From: an uncultured Eubacterium sp.
Lineage (GTDB): Bacteria; Bacillota; Clostridia; Lachnospirales; Lachnospiraceae
Direction: 5' to 3'
Length of the DNA: 38,632 nt
NCBI RefSeq assembly: GCF_934295145.1
Contig: NZ_CAKRAS010000029.1
Coordinates: forward strand, 1-38,632
Shown here one piece after another: positions 15,918-24,510 of the stretch (within the stretch, counting starts at the first letter, position 1; each line of letters starts with the position of its first letter). The position numbers and the translations under genes were made by a program. The notes beneath the pieces are model-generated. The model worked only from the letters and a program-made list of their open reading frames with translations. It ran no database searches and was not told where the DNA came from.

Positions 15918-16773
15918 TTTCATATGCCTCCCTGATCGCCTGTTCAAATTTGTCTGCGCCAACACGATCAATCGTGAATTTGAAACGCTCGCCTGCATTT
16001 GCATGGTCTGCAAAGAAATCGATGGCCGCGTCACAGACTTTCATTAATTTGTCATGATCCTCGATAAACGGAATAACCACGTTTCCTTTATGAACGTGAT
16101 TTCCGAAAGTTCCACCGAAAGATACGATATATCCGTGTGTCTCCTCGCATGCACTGGTCGGACATGATTTTGTGCATCGTCCGCAGTAATTACATTTGGA
16201 CTCGTCTACCGTGATTTTGCCGTCTTCCAGCGTAATTGCCCCGGTACGACAGGCTTTCACACAGACACCACACTGAATACATGCGTCCGGAATCCAGTTT
16301 ACGCGGATCGCGCCTTTGATTCCTACATCATTTTCTTCTGCTTTTAAGCAGTTATTCTGACATCCTGTCACACCGAATTTAAATTTATGTGGCAGATCCT
16401 GTCCAAAATATCTTGCATCCAGCTCCTGTGCCAGCGCGTAGGTATCGATACATCCGCTGGGACAGACCGCTGCTCCCTGACAGGCTGTAACGGTACGGAC
16501 ACGCGGTCCGCAGACACCCGGAACGACGCCCCCCTTTGCCAGTGCTTCTTTTACTTCGTCAATCTGCTCTAATTTAATAAATGGAATTTCCACACCCTGA
16601 CGGGAAGTAAGATGTACATACCCTTTTCCGTAAGTCTCTGCCACTTTAGAAACCACTGCCAACTGTTCTGCTGTCAGAGTTCCACCAACCACACGGATTC
16701 TCAGTGAAAAATTATTTTTCTGTTTCTGGCGCATAAAACCGCCTTTTTTTAAAGTTGCATAATCAACTGCCAT
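15910..16773 (-). CDS. Siroheme sulfite reductase-like protein with ferredoxin domain
   Basis: A 287-aa single-chain sulfite/nitrite reductase-type protein. After an N-terminal half-domain (LTSRQGVEIPF) come the coupled siroheme/[4Fe-4S] cysteines Cys98, Cys104, Cys138 and Cys142 (C-x5-C and C-x3-C). A bacterial ferredoxin insert follows with two clusters (Cys165/168/171/175 and Cys194/197/200/204), then a C-terminal domain. The size and arrangement resemble the AsrC subunit of anaerobic sulfite reductase. It is expected to reduce sulfite to sulfide with ferredoxin electrons. No asrA/asrB genes accompany it. Operon position after metY and before tusA indicates assimilatory use. Confidence 0.88.
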   Translation of the reverse strand: MAVDYATLKKGGFMRQKQKNNFSLRIRVVGGTLTAEQLAVVSKVAETYGKGYVHLTSRQGVEIPFIKLEQIDEVKEALAKGGVVPGVCGPRVRTVTACQGAAVCPSGCIDTYALAQELDARYFGQDLPHKFKFGVTGCQNNCLKAEENDVGIKGAIRVNWIPDACIQCGVCVKACRTGAITLEDGKITVDESKCNYCGRCTKSCPTSACEETHGYIVSFGGTFGNHVHKGNVVIPFIEDHDKLMKVCDAAIDFFADHANAGERFKFTIDRVGADKFEQAIREAYENE

Positions 16774-16787
16774 ACTATTTCTCCTTT

Positions 16788-18029
16788 TTACTCTGCTTCT
16801 TTATCCGCATACGCGATTGCTTCAATAAAGTCAGCGATCAGATCCTGAGCATCTTCTATCCCTACACTGACACGAATCAGATCATCGTATACACCTGCGG
16901 CATGCATCATTTCCTCGGTGCTGTGAATGTAGATTGTGGAAGCCGGATGAATGACCAGCGTCCGCAAATCTCCGATATTTGTTGCAATGTGTGCAAATTT
17001 CAAATGATTCATCAGGCGATATGCACGTTCTTTGCTGCCAACCCGAAGGCTTAAGATCGCACCACCATAACCACCGAACTGCTCTGTCGCAAGCTTCTGA
17101 TAAGATGACGTCTCAAGCAATGGATAATTGACGGTTACATCTGGCATCTGCACTAATGCCTTTGCCAGTGTGAATGCGTTTTCACACTCTTTCTGTACCC
17201 GAAGCCCCATGGTCTCGAGACCTACGGTATTCAGATAAGCATTCATCGGAGCCATACAGGAGCCAAAATTTCGTAACGTATCGTTTTTCAACCGTGCGGT
17301 ATACGCTGCCGGACCAAACTTTTTGTACTCTGCCAGCACCGGGTAACGCTTCAGATCCCATCGGAATTTTCCACCATCCACGATCACTCCGCCGATGGAA
17401 TTGCCGCTTCCGTTAATGTATTTGGAACTGGAGTGAACCACGATATCAGCTCCCAGCTTTAATGGACGGATCAGTAACGGTGTCGCTGTCGTACTGTCTA
17501 AAATCAAAGGAATATGGTGCGTATGCACAAAAGCTGCAACCGCTGACACATCTATTACATCCAGTCCCGGATTACTGATCACTTCACCAAAAACAGCTTT
17601 TGTATTCTCGTTCAGCAAAGGTGCAATCGTTTCCTCAGATAAATAAGAAACGTAATGTACCTTAATCCCAAAGTTTAACAAATCCCGGAATACATCAATG
17701 GTTCCACCAAACACACCGCTGCTTGCGATGATTTCATCTCCGCTTTGCAGGATATTTAATAAAGAAAATACCACTGCACTTAAACCTGATGCGCAGGCCG
17801 TTGCAGAAAAACCTCCTTCCATCTCACAGATACGACGCTCGAAAGCTGCCACTGTCGGATTTCCGATTCGGGTATAAGCAAATCCTGCTGCCTTATTCTG
17901 ACAGACCTTTTCCAATTGTTCTGATGTCTCATAGGTATAAGCGCTCACCTGACTGATGGATGGTAAGGTTGCTCCAAAAGAATACGCACCCACCGATTTT
18001 CCGTGTAATAGTTGTGTATTAAAATTCAT
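16788..18029 (-). CDS. metY: O-acetylhomoserine sulfhydrylase (MetY-type, PLP)
   Basis: A 413-aa Cys/Met-metabolism PLP enzyme. Visible are YTRIGNPTVAAFERRICEMEGG (cofactor phosphate contacts), IPLILDSTTATPLLIRPL, the PLP lysine Lys203 in SSSKYINGSGNSIGG, and the C-terminal LRTLVIHPASTIY. It joins O-acetylhomoserine with sulfide, or with the HcyS thiocarboxylate in the Wolinella pathway, to make homocysteine. It is the first gene of the operon, with promoter TTGAAA-17-TATAAC and a perfect 16-bp palindrome upstream. The next gene follows after 14 nt. A methionine gamma-lyase or cystathionine synthase activity cannot be excluded by sequence alone, but the neighbours favour MetY. Confidence 0.9.
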   Translation of the reverse strand: MNFNTQLLHGKSVGAYSFGATLPSISQVSAYTYETSEQLEKVCQNKAAGFAYTRIGNPTVAAFERRICEMEGGFSATACASGLSAVVFSLLNILQSGDEIIASSGVFGGTIDVFRDLLNFGIKVHYVSYLSEETIAPLLNENTKAVFGEVISNPGLDVIDVSAVAAFVHTHHIPLILDSTTATPLLIRPLKLGADIVVHSSSKYINGSGNSIGGVIVDGGKFRWDLKRYPVLAEYKKFGPAAYTARLKNDTLRNFGSCMAPMNAYLNTVGLETMGLRVQKECENAFTLAKALVQMPDVTVNYPLLETSSYQKLATEQFGGYGGAILSLRVGSKERAYRLMNHLKFAHIATNIGDLRTLVIHPASTIYIHSTEEMMHAAGVYDDLIRVSVGIEDAQDLIADFIEAIAYADKEAE

Positions 18030-18052
18030 GTTCCTGTCCTTTCTTTCCTACA

Positions 18053-18081
18053 GTTATACAGAAATTTCTTCCAGTTTTCAA
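18053..18081 (-). promoter_or_regulatory. metY operon promoter
   Basis: On the minus strand TTGAAA (18076-18081), a 17-nt spacer and TATAAC (18053-18058). The leader is only about 17 nt, which leaves no room for a SAM riboswitch or T-box. Confidence 0.65.
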
Positions 18082-18090
18082 ACTAAGATT

Positions 18091-18106
18091 GTGAAAACGT
18101 TTTCAC
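18091..18106. promoter_or_regulatory. Perfect LacI-type palindromic operator
   Basis: GTGAAAACGTTTTCAC is a perfect 16-bp palindrome with the central CG typical of LacI-family operators, including CcpA cre sites. Its centre is about 50 bp upstream of the predicted metY start, 9 bp beyond the -35, a position more typical of activation than of simple blocking. A candidate binder is encoded at the 3' end of the same operon (12624-13700). Confidence 0.7.
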
Positions 18107-18195
18107 TCCTATCGGAATAGTATGATTTAATGATGGATTATCTTTTCCTCCGCCAACAAAACATTATATTTTTTCTGCATTTTTTGATTGGATTT

Positions 18196-19194
18196 TTAGT
18201 ATCCGTCAAGAATATGTTCTACTTCCACTACCCGATCACCCCATTTTTTCTTCCATATCATCAGGTATACATTATATTCCACGGAATCCTGCGCTGTTGT
18301 GAAAGGTTCTTCCCTGACCAGGGTAACCTTTTTTCCCAGAGATTCCAATTCGGCTTTGCGTTGCATTGCACGCATCAAAATCTCTGTATGATATATACGC
18401 ACCGGGTAACCTTCACTTGTACGCATCAATTTGTCTATCAGCAAATCTATCACAGCTCCATGTTTGATGCGATGCATCATCCATGCAAGCAGCTTGCTCA
18501 TCCCCTTTCCATGATGCTTCCGATAGAATGACAACCACCAAAGCAAACTGTGATCATTAGCTTCTGCTGCCAGTTCCTCCATGATAGAGATTGCCCGTTC
18601 TGTTGGCTCCCATACCCCATCCATTGGCACAATATATTTTTGTGAAACAGCTGGATAGCAGGCATAATTCAATGGTGGAAAATACACTAGTTCCGCCAAC
18701 TTTCGTTCTTCTTCACTGGCAGCATCTTCCCCAAGGTATTCACATTTTGTATGTAAAATGGCTATACGATATTCCAATTGACGCAAGTATTCATAGCCTT
18801 TTACCCAGAAATGTCCCAAATCTCCATAACGGTACAAATGCGTTTCAACTTTCAAATCCTCAAAAAATAATGTCACGACACTGTCACCCTGATGAACCAC
18901 CAGCACATAAGTAGTCCCTTCCTCCGTGTCCTCCCGGCTTAATTCTGCTTCCAGTTCACCCTCATAATCCGGCTGATACTGCCCGGTCATCTTCGCATTG
19001 ACAAATACCAGAAAACTTTCTACTGCGTCGTTCATCAGATAAATTAAACGGATTTGCAATGCTTCTTCTTTATAATCTGACTCACTGTCTGGAAAAATCA
19101 GTTCAAACTGATCCTGCCAGAGCAGTTCTTCCAGCATTTCAAATGGATTTAATCCTGTTCTTAAATCGTTTTGTTCCAATGTATGTATCCTCAT
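18196..19194 (-). CDS. Conserved hypothetical protein (possibly DUF3878)
   Basis: I do not recognise a function. The 332-aa product is soluble, acidic and rich in aromatic residues, with no signal peptide, membrane segment or metal motif. The N-terminal third is beta-rich (TTYVLVVHQGDSVVTLFFEDLKVETHLY). The C-terminal half is helical with a basic patch (WWLSFYRKHHGKGMSKLLAWMMHRIKHG). It may belong to the DUF3878 family of clostridial proteins, but I hold this weakly. Start choice is uncertain: ATG 19194 has no good ribosome site, while the TTG six codons in is preceded by GAGGA. It has a TATAAT at 19216-19221 and sits alone between the metY operon and the hydrogenase operon terminator. Confidence 0.65.
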   Translation of the reverse strand: MRIHTLEQNDLRTGLNPFEMLEELLWQDQFELIFPDSESDYKEEALQIRLIYLMNDAVESFLVFVNAKMTGQYQPDYEGELEAELSREDTEEGTTYVLVVHQGDSVVTLFFEDLKVETHLYRYGDLGHFWVKGYEYLRQLEYRIAILHTKCEYLGEDAASEEERKLAELVYFPPLNYACYPAVSQKYIVPMDGVWEPTERAISIMEELAAEANDHSLLWWLSFYRKHHGKGMSKLLAWMMHRIKHGAVIDLLIDKLMRTSEGYPVRIYHTEILMRAMQRKAELESLGKKVTLVREEPFTTAQDSVEYNVYLMIWKKKWGDRVVEVEHILDGY

Positions 19195-19235
19195 CTTTTT
19201 TGTGTTTCTTCTGGTATTATACTATTATTTCGGAC

Positions 19236-19284
19236 AAAAAAACAGGATACCATCACTTCACCTTTGCAAAGTAACGATATCCTG
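19236..19284 (-). terminator. Terminator of the hydrogenase operon
   Basis: CAGGATA (19243-19249) pairs with TATCCTG (19278-19284) and the interior adds further pairs. On the minus strand seven T residues follow directly. It lies 55 nt after the hydrogenase stop and closes the four-gene unit that begins with the transporter at 24447. Confidence 0.75.
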
Positions 19285-19339
19285 CTCCTATTTCCTTTTT
19301 GTACTTCTCATCTCCTGCAAATCAGCTGCAAGATTTCTT

Positions 19340-21088
19340 TTATCTCATCTGATAGCTTGTATGCAGTAATTCATGTGCTTTCTCAGATCCCGGTTCACCT
19401 AAGAAGGATGCATAAACTTCTTTTACTACCGGATTCTCATGAGATTTTCTGATGGCACTTCCTGCATCATTCTGATATAACGCAGCGCCACGCATTTTCG
19501 GCACATCATTCAGCACTCTGGTTGCAGCATTCTGATGCGGCTGTCCGCCACCGTTTACACATCCACCCGGGCAGGCCATCACTTCCACAAACTGATAATC
19601 TGCGGTACCGTTTTTAATTGCTGTCAACAGCTGGTTTGCATTTGCCAGACCGGATACAACAGCCACTTTAACGGTTGTTCCATTTACATCTACAGATGCT
19701 TCTTTGATTCCGTTCATACCACGCACAGCTGTGTATTCTAAAACAGTATCTTTTCCTGTCAGTTTTTCCACTGCTGTTCTTAATGCAGCTTCCATAACAC
19801 CACCGGTTACACCAAAGATAACAGCCGCTCCGGTACCAAATCCAAGCGGAAGATCAAATTTAGAATTCGGATTCATAGCCTCCAGCTGGATTTCAGCATC
19901 TTTGAGCATCTGAGCCAGTTCATTTGTTGTGATGACAATATCCACATCCGGAACACCAGCTCCGCACTCATCCTCACGGGTAATCTCAAATTTCTTTGCG
20001 GTACATGGCATTACAGATACCATAACGATATTTTCTTTCGCAATATGCTCCTGGTTTGCCAGGTAAGTTTTTACAATGGCTCCCTGCATCTGATGCGGAG
20101 ATTTGCAAGAAGAAATATTCTCCAGCATGTCAGGATAAAAATGCTCTGCGTATTTGATCCAGCCTGGACAACAGGATGTGATCAGCGGAAGTTCTCCGTC
20201 ATTATTCAAACGCTCGATCAGCTCGTTGGATTCTTCCATGATTGTCAGATCTGCACCAAATTTTGTATCAAATACTTTGTCAAATCCAAGGTGGCGAAGT
20301 GCCTCTGCCATTCTGCCCTCTACATCCACACCGATTGGGAATTCGAACGCTTCCCCAAGTGCTGCTCTGACAGCCGGAGCCACCTGAACAACCACATATT
20401 TCTCCGGATCATTCAGTGCTTCTTTCACTTCATCCATCTGTGTCTTCTCTGTCAGTGCACCAACCGGGCAGACTGCCACGCACTGACCACAGTTCACACA
20501 GCTTGCTGCTGCCAGTCCAGCCGGAGAAGCAGGTTCAATTTTTGCCTCCAGTCCATCACCCGTACATGCAATGGCAGATACAGCCTGCATTTTAGCACAG
20601 ACATTGATGCATCGTTTGCATTTGATACATTTATTATTATCACGAATTAATACTTTAGAGCTCAGATCCAGCTGCTCGAGGTTTGTCTTCGGCAGATCCG
20701 GTTCGTCGGTAAATCCATATTCTTTCAGCAGATCCTGCAATTCACAGCTTGTAGAACGGAAACAGTACAGACAGGATTTGTTGTGCTGCTCCAAAATTGC
20801 TGCCAGCGCTTTCTTTCTGGCTTCCATAACAGCCGGGGTTCTTGTCTGAATCTCCATTCCCTCTTTGATTCTTGTGATGGATGCATTTACGATCTCCCCA
20901 TCCACCTCTGCAATACAGACACCGGACTGATCCACATCCTGCACACCTTTCATATAATAAAGTGTCGGGATCGGCTGCTGCATAAACTCACGCTGCATTT
21001 TTAATGTTTCAAAGGAAGCATCGAGAATGGTGATTCCTTTTTTCATGGTATAATCATACCCGTTGATCTTGATATTCACTGTACTCAC
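19340..21088 (-). CDS. [FeFe]-hydrogenase, group A-like, degenerate N-terminal cluster
   Basis: A 582-aa iron hydrogenase. All three H-cluster motifs are present: TSCCPGWIKY, MPCTAKKFE and EVMACPGGCVNGGGQP. Accessory sites are His102/Cys106/Cys109/Cys115 (His-ligated [4Fe-4S]) and two ferredoxin clusters (Cys154/157/160/164 and Cys197/200/203/207). The N-terminal ubiquitin-like domain keeps its fold, but of the four [2Fe-2S] ligands only Cys58 remains; the others read TLYYMK and NASITRI. No NuoE/NuoF-type partner gene is present, so NADH coupling is doubtful. The enzyme likely exchanges electrons between H2 and the ferredoxin/flavoprotein encoded upstream in the same operon. The start is GTG 21088, with AGGAGG. 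Confidence 0.93.
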   Translation of the reverse strand: MSTVNIKINGYDYTMKKGITILDASFETLKMQREFMQQPIPTLYYMKGVQDVDQSGVCIAEVDGEIVNASITRIKEGMEIQTRTPAVMEARKKALAAILEQHNKSCLYCFRSTSCELQDLLKEYGFTDEPDLPKTNLEQLDLSSKVLIRDNNKCIKCKRCINVCAKMQAVSAIACTGDGLEAKIEPASPAGLAAASCVNCGQCVAVCPVGALTEKTQMDEVKEALNDPEKYVVVQVAPAVRAALGEAFEFPIGVDVEGRMAEALRHLGFDKVFDTKFGADLTIMEESNELIERLNNDGELPLITSCCPGWIKYAEHFYPDMLENISSCKSPHQMQGAIVKTYLANQEHIAKENIVMVSVMPCTAKKFEITREDECGAGVPDVDIVITTNELAQMLKDAEIQLEAMNPNSKFDLPLGFGTGAAVIFGVTGGVMEAALRTAVEKLTGKDTVLEYTAVRGMNGIKEASVDVNGTTVKVAVVSGLANANQLLTAIKNGTADYQFVEVMACPGGCVNGGGQPHQNAATRVLNDVPKMRGAALYQNDAGSAIRKSHENPVVKEVYASFLGEPGSEKAHELLHTSYQMR

Positions 21089-21103
21089 TCTTCGAACCTC
21101 CTC

Positions 21104-22876
21104 TTAACAATTTGCATAAAATTCTGCTTCATCATATTCATCCGTATGTCCTTCCGGAATGATATAGCCCTGCGGACGCACCGGATATCTCCACATTGGA
21201 ATATCTTCGGTAAATAATTCCATCTCACCATCTGCTCCCTGACGGATATTGATCCATTTCAGCCAGTTCTGATTATCTGTCTGAGGATAGTCCGCACGGT
21301 AATGTGGATACATGATACCACGGGTTTCTTTTCTCATTTCTGCGGACCGGAAGATCATTTCCAGACAGAGGATTGTATCTGCTGCTTCCAGACATTTTGA
21401 CAGAGAGTGCGGATCATCAGCAGTCAGATGCGGTACAATTGCTTTCATCTTCTCGATATCAGCATACACTTTCTGAATCTCAGCCTCATCTTTCAGAATA
21501 CATTTATGTACATCGAAAATATAAGTCTCGATCATATCGTAAATCTCTTTGAAATGATGAGTATCTTCTCTGTGTAATGGTGCATAGATTTTCTCTTTTA
21601 ATGCAGCCACCTGCTCCAGATCCAGTTCATCCCACTCTGCTTTTGCCGCATATGGTGCAATGCTGTCACCAGCCATCATACCAGTAGTGGAAGCATTTCC
21701 AAGTCCGTCACCGCGAGTCCAGCCAAAATATGCATTTCCCTGTGTGGTTACTTTTCCAGGTGCCCAAAGTCCTTCTACATCCGTTTTGATTTCTTTGTCT
21801 ACTTTGATCGGTTCTACCTGGATAACTGTCTTGATCGTAGTATCAACTACTTCGCCCATAACACCCAGATTTTCCTGTGTTTTTCTGAATACCAGGTGCT
21901 CCCATGCCATTTTGTCACGGAACATACGCTGGGTGGACTCATCCATATCTGTTCCGCCGATCATCATACGCACTTCATCCGGATGTGCCAGATCTACTGT
22001 CAGCGGACCATTTCCAGCCGCTACTTCTTTTACCATGGCATCAACCAGTGCAGGTGTTACTTCCCACTCTTTGTGACCGATATATTTGTCTGTCAGGTTT
22101 TCACCATTTTTATTGCAGATCATGTTAAATCCACCATAAATCGGTGTGTTTGTCTTCTTAAATACAACGTCTACCTGTGTAGAAAATTCTACATTTCGCA
22201 TTAATGCGCCAACACGGTACATGGCACCGACACCGGTTCCATATCCCATAAATTCCAGACCGATTTTCTTAAAGTGACATCCCTGTGTTGCCATTGCCAC
22301 TGCTTTTGCATGGAAAATCTTACATTCCATATGATCCATATCAAAACCGATGGCTCCGATAACTTTTCCTTTTTTGCTGGTCAGAAGTTCAAAAATATTC
22401 ACTCTGCTTAATAAGCGAATGCCTAATTTCAATGCCATCTGACGCAGCTGTGCACATACATTGATGGAAACACCGCCCATATCCAGTGCATCCGGGATAA
22501 ACGGAAGCGGAGTTGCCTCTCCCTCCTCATTACAGGAAGTAATGACACCACAATGCTTCATATAATCAATATTATCTCTGTGATATACGAGATAGTCTCT
22601 CAAAAACTCCTGATCATTTAAAAATGGAGTGTGCGCATGCACCAGATATTCCAGCGCATTTTTTACGCCATTCGGATGCTTGGATGTGGCACGGATTCCG
22701 TTTCCGGCTTTTGTAGCCTGTCCGTTCCATCCGATAACACCTTTATCGATCACAAGGATATCAAGTGTCGGATCATTTTCCTTTGCACGGATGGCAGTTA
22801 CCAGTCCGGCCATACCTCCGCCGACAATGAGGATATCTGATGTATATAATTCTCCATAATCTTTGATTTCTGCCAT
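21104..22876 (-). CDS. FAD-dependent reductase, AprA/fumarate-reductase superfamily
   Basis: A 590-aa flavoprotein of the succinate dehydrogenase/fumarate reductase superfamily. The N-terminal FAD motif is DILIVGGGMAGLVTAIRAKE, and the closing FAD-binding part is APGKVTTQGNAYFGWTRGDGLGNASTTGMMAGD. The overall layout, with a long helical C-terminal extension (from about residue 440) and a partner ferredoxin gene only 3 nt upstream, resembles the AprA/AprB pair of adenylylsulfate reductase more than Sdh/Frd. There is no export signal, so it works in the cytoplasm. No sulfate activation gene is in the window, and its operon partners are an OFA transporter and a hydrogenase. A reductase for an imported organic acid is therefore at least as likely. 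Substrate unknown. Confidence 0.82.
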   Translation of the reverse strand: MAEIKDYGELYTSDILIVGGGMAGLVTAIRAKENDPTLDILVIDKGVIGWNGQATKAGNGIRATSKHPNGVKNALEYLVHAHTPFLNDQEFLRDYLVYHRDNIDYMKHCGVITSCNEEGEATPLPFIPDALDMGGVSINVCAQLRQMALKLGIRLLSRVNIFELLTSKKGKVIGAIGFDMDHMECKIFHAKAVAMATQGCHFKKIGLEFMGYGTGVGAMYRVGALMRNVEFSTQVDVVFKKTNTPIYGGFNMICNKNGENLTDKYIGHKEWEVTPALVDAMVKEVAAGNGPLTVDLAHPDEVRMMIGGTDMDESTQRMFRDKMAWEHLVFRKTQENLGVMGEVVDTTIKTVIQVEPIKVDKEIKTDVEGLWAPGKVTTQGNAYFGWTRGDGLGNASTTGMMAGDSIAPYAAKAEWDELDLEQVAALKEKIYAPLHREDTHHFKEIYDMIETYIFDVHKCILKDEAEIQKVYADIEKMKAIVPHLTADDPHSLSKCLEAADTILCLEMIFRSAEMRKETRGIMYPHYRADYPQTDNQNWLKWINIRQGADGEMELFTEDIPMWRYPVRPQGYIIPEGHTDEYDEAEFYANC

Positions 22877-22879
22877 AGC

Positions 22880-23170
22880 TTATCCCTCCTGTCCGTTCTG
22901 TTTATTCATCAGTGCCGCACTGTATTCCAGCGGATCCACCTGAAGAGCGGAAATAACCTGAATGTCAATGACATTGTTCAGACAATCCATCTCACACTGA
23001 TAACACAATACACATTCATCCGGATATTTCGGATAAGCACATTTTTTTTCTTCATCCCACTGCCATACATTTTCCATACAGCGGCGGATACATCTCTTAC
23101 ATCCGCAGCAACGGTCTGTATCAATCACATAGCGAATGCTCTGCTGCTGTCCCCTGTTCTCAACAATCAT
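22880..23170 (-). CDS. Two-cluster [4Fe-4S] ferredoxin, AprB-like partner
   Basis: A 96-aa protein with two cysteine sets: CCGCKRCIRRC near the N-terminus and ECVLCYQCEMDC after a short spacer, each able to hold a [4Fe-4S] cluster. Between them is WQWDEEKKCAYPKYPD. It probably passes electrons between the hydrogenase and the flavoprotein, whose gene starts 3 nt later. ATG 23170 has GGAGG with 8-nt spacing; an ATG at 23185 is also in frame. The C-terminal 30 residues are helical, without motif. Confidence 0.85.
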   Translation of the reverse strand: MIVENRGQQQSIRYVIDTDRCCGCKRCIRRCMENVWQWDEEKKCAYPKYPDECVLCYQCEMDCLNNVIDIQVISALQVDPLEYSAALMNKQNGQEG

Positions 23171-23196
23171 TCGTTTTTCCTCCATTCTTCTGTTTC

Positions 23197-24447
23197 CTAT
23201 CGTTTTCCGATAAATTTATCACTGGAAAGTGCCATAAAGATCAATCCGATCACCAGTACTACAATATCAAAGATATACATACCCATGATATTTCCAGCAA
23301 AGAAACCTGTCATCATAACACCGATACCAGCTCCGATTTCAAAAATTGTTCCAATTACCTGGTAACCTGCCGTATAATCCCAACGTCCATATTTGCTGGC
23401 TACATAAGATGGCAGTAAATTACATAACGCACCCTGTGCAGCAAAAATAACAACACCGGAAATCCAGCAGAATGTCAGACCTTTTGGCATGCCGAGTAAT
23501 GCCACAAATCCAATAATAATAAATACAAAATATGCTACAAATGCTTTTTTTGTTCCGATTTTCTGATCAATAATACCAAAAATAAAACTTCCTATAATTC
23601 CCATGATTCCACCAACGGCGAAAATCGCAGATGCCTGTGGATATGCATACCCCATTGCCAGCATTGCAGGAATTGCAGATGCGATATAACTCATAACAGC
23701 CATAAATGCCAGTGCTGAGCCAAGGCCAATGAACCATGTGTTTTTATCTTTTAATACTTTTCCAATTGTAAACGGGCTCTTGTATTCTTTCATCATCTGT
23801 GCAATCTCTGCTCCGTTTACTGCATAGGTAGGATCTCCATCCGGATATTCTCCGGCTTCTTCCGGGTTATTTTTTACACATAATGCAGTAATAATTGCAA
23901 CAATGATCAGAATCACTGCGATAACTGTCATTCCTCCGCCAAGGCCAAGTTTGCCAAGCAGTTTCGGCATCATCGGTACATACAGAAAGTTCATTGCAAC
24001 AATACCCATCGTTGTAAATCCAAGTACAATACCTTTCTTTGTCGGCCACCAGCTTGCGGTCAGTGTCATACCACCGTTTTTCTCATAACCGCCGCCTAAG
24101 AATCCGATAATTAAAATAACCACCAGGAATAACGGTAAGCTCTTTGTCGTTCCAAATACGATCAGTAACAAAGCGGAAAGAATCAATGTCACTGTCGTAA
24201 GATTCTTAGCTCCTGTCTTTCTTACGACTCTTGCCAGAACTAATACACCAATTGCCTTTGCGATACAGGCCAGTCCGGATACTACGTTGATTATGTTGAC
24301 ATCCCAACCTCTGATTTCGGAAAACATTGGAAATACGGTATTGTTATTTCCTCCGATAATACTTGTTCCGATCAGGAACAGGATTGCTGTGTAGATCATC
24401 ATACCAATCTGTTTTGGGCCATGCCAACTGTGTTTTTTTGCCTCCAT
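23197..24447 (-). CDS. MFS transporter, oxalate/formate-antiporter (OFA) type, no. 1
   Basis: A 416-aa, twelve-helix major facilitator protein. The first helix region reads FLIGTSIIGGNNNTVFPMFSEIRGWDVNIIN, typical of the OFA branch, and GFLGGGYEKNGGMTLTASWWPTKKGIVLGFTTMG contains the conserved family loop. OFA members carry small carboxylates, often by exchange. It is the first gene of the unit with ferredoxin, flavoprotein and hydrogenase (gaps 26, 3 and 15 nt), so it likely imports the flavoprotein's substrate. ATG 24447 has AAGGAG; an upstream in-frame start at 24504 lacks one. Under the operator at 24541-24558. Confidence 0.87.
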   Translation of the reverse strand: MEAKKHSWHGPKQIGMMIYTAILFLIGTSIIGGNNNTVFPMFSEIRGWDVNIINVVSGLACIAKAIGVLVLARVVRKTGAKNLTTVTLILSALLLIVFGTTKSLPLFLVVILIIGFLGGGYEKNGGMTLTASWWPTKKGIVLGFTTMGIVAMNFLYVPMMPKLLGKLGLGGGMTVIAVILIIVAIITALCVKNNPEEAGEYPDGDPTYAVNGAEIAQMMKEYKSPFTIGKVLKDKNTWFIGLGSALAFMAVMSYIASAIPAMLAMGYAYPQASAIFAVGGIMGIIGSFIFGIIDQKIGTKKAFVAYFVFIIIGFVALLGMPKGLTFCWISGVVIFAAQGALCNLLPSYVASKYGRWDYTAGYQVIGTIFEIGAGIGVMMTGFFAGNIMGMYIFDIVVLVIGLIFMALSSDKFIGKR

Positions 24448-24510
24448 ACCAAATCTCCTTTTTCTTTTTTTTATGCTTCCAGTATATAGTGTTTTATTCA
24501 TCAATACCTC

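Noticed and set aside
16788..18029. Possible methionine gamma-lyase or cystathionine synthase
   Set aside because: The fold is shared, but the operon with sulfite reductase and sulfur-carrier genes favours O-acetylhomoserine sulfhydrylase.
18030..18195. SAM riboswitch or T-box before metY
   Set aside because: The predicted leader is only about 17 nt and shows no terminator or T-box motif; control appears to be by the DNA palindrome.
22179..22192. Palindrome GTAGAAAATTCTAC, similar to the cluster operator
   Set aside because: It lies inside the flavoprotein coding sequence, has a different centre and spacing, and does not share the flanks of the two operators.
21104..23170. Calling the flavoprotein and ferredoxin genes aprA and aprB
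   Set aside because: Layout is similar, but no sat, sulfate transporter or Qmo genes are present, and the partner genes point to another substrate; a gene symbol would overstate the evidence.
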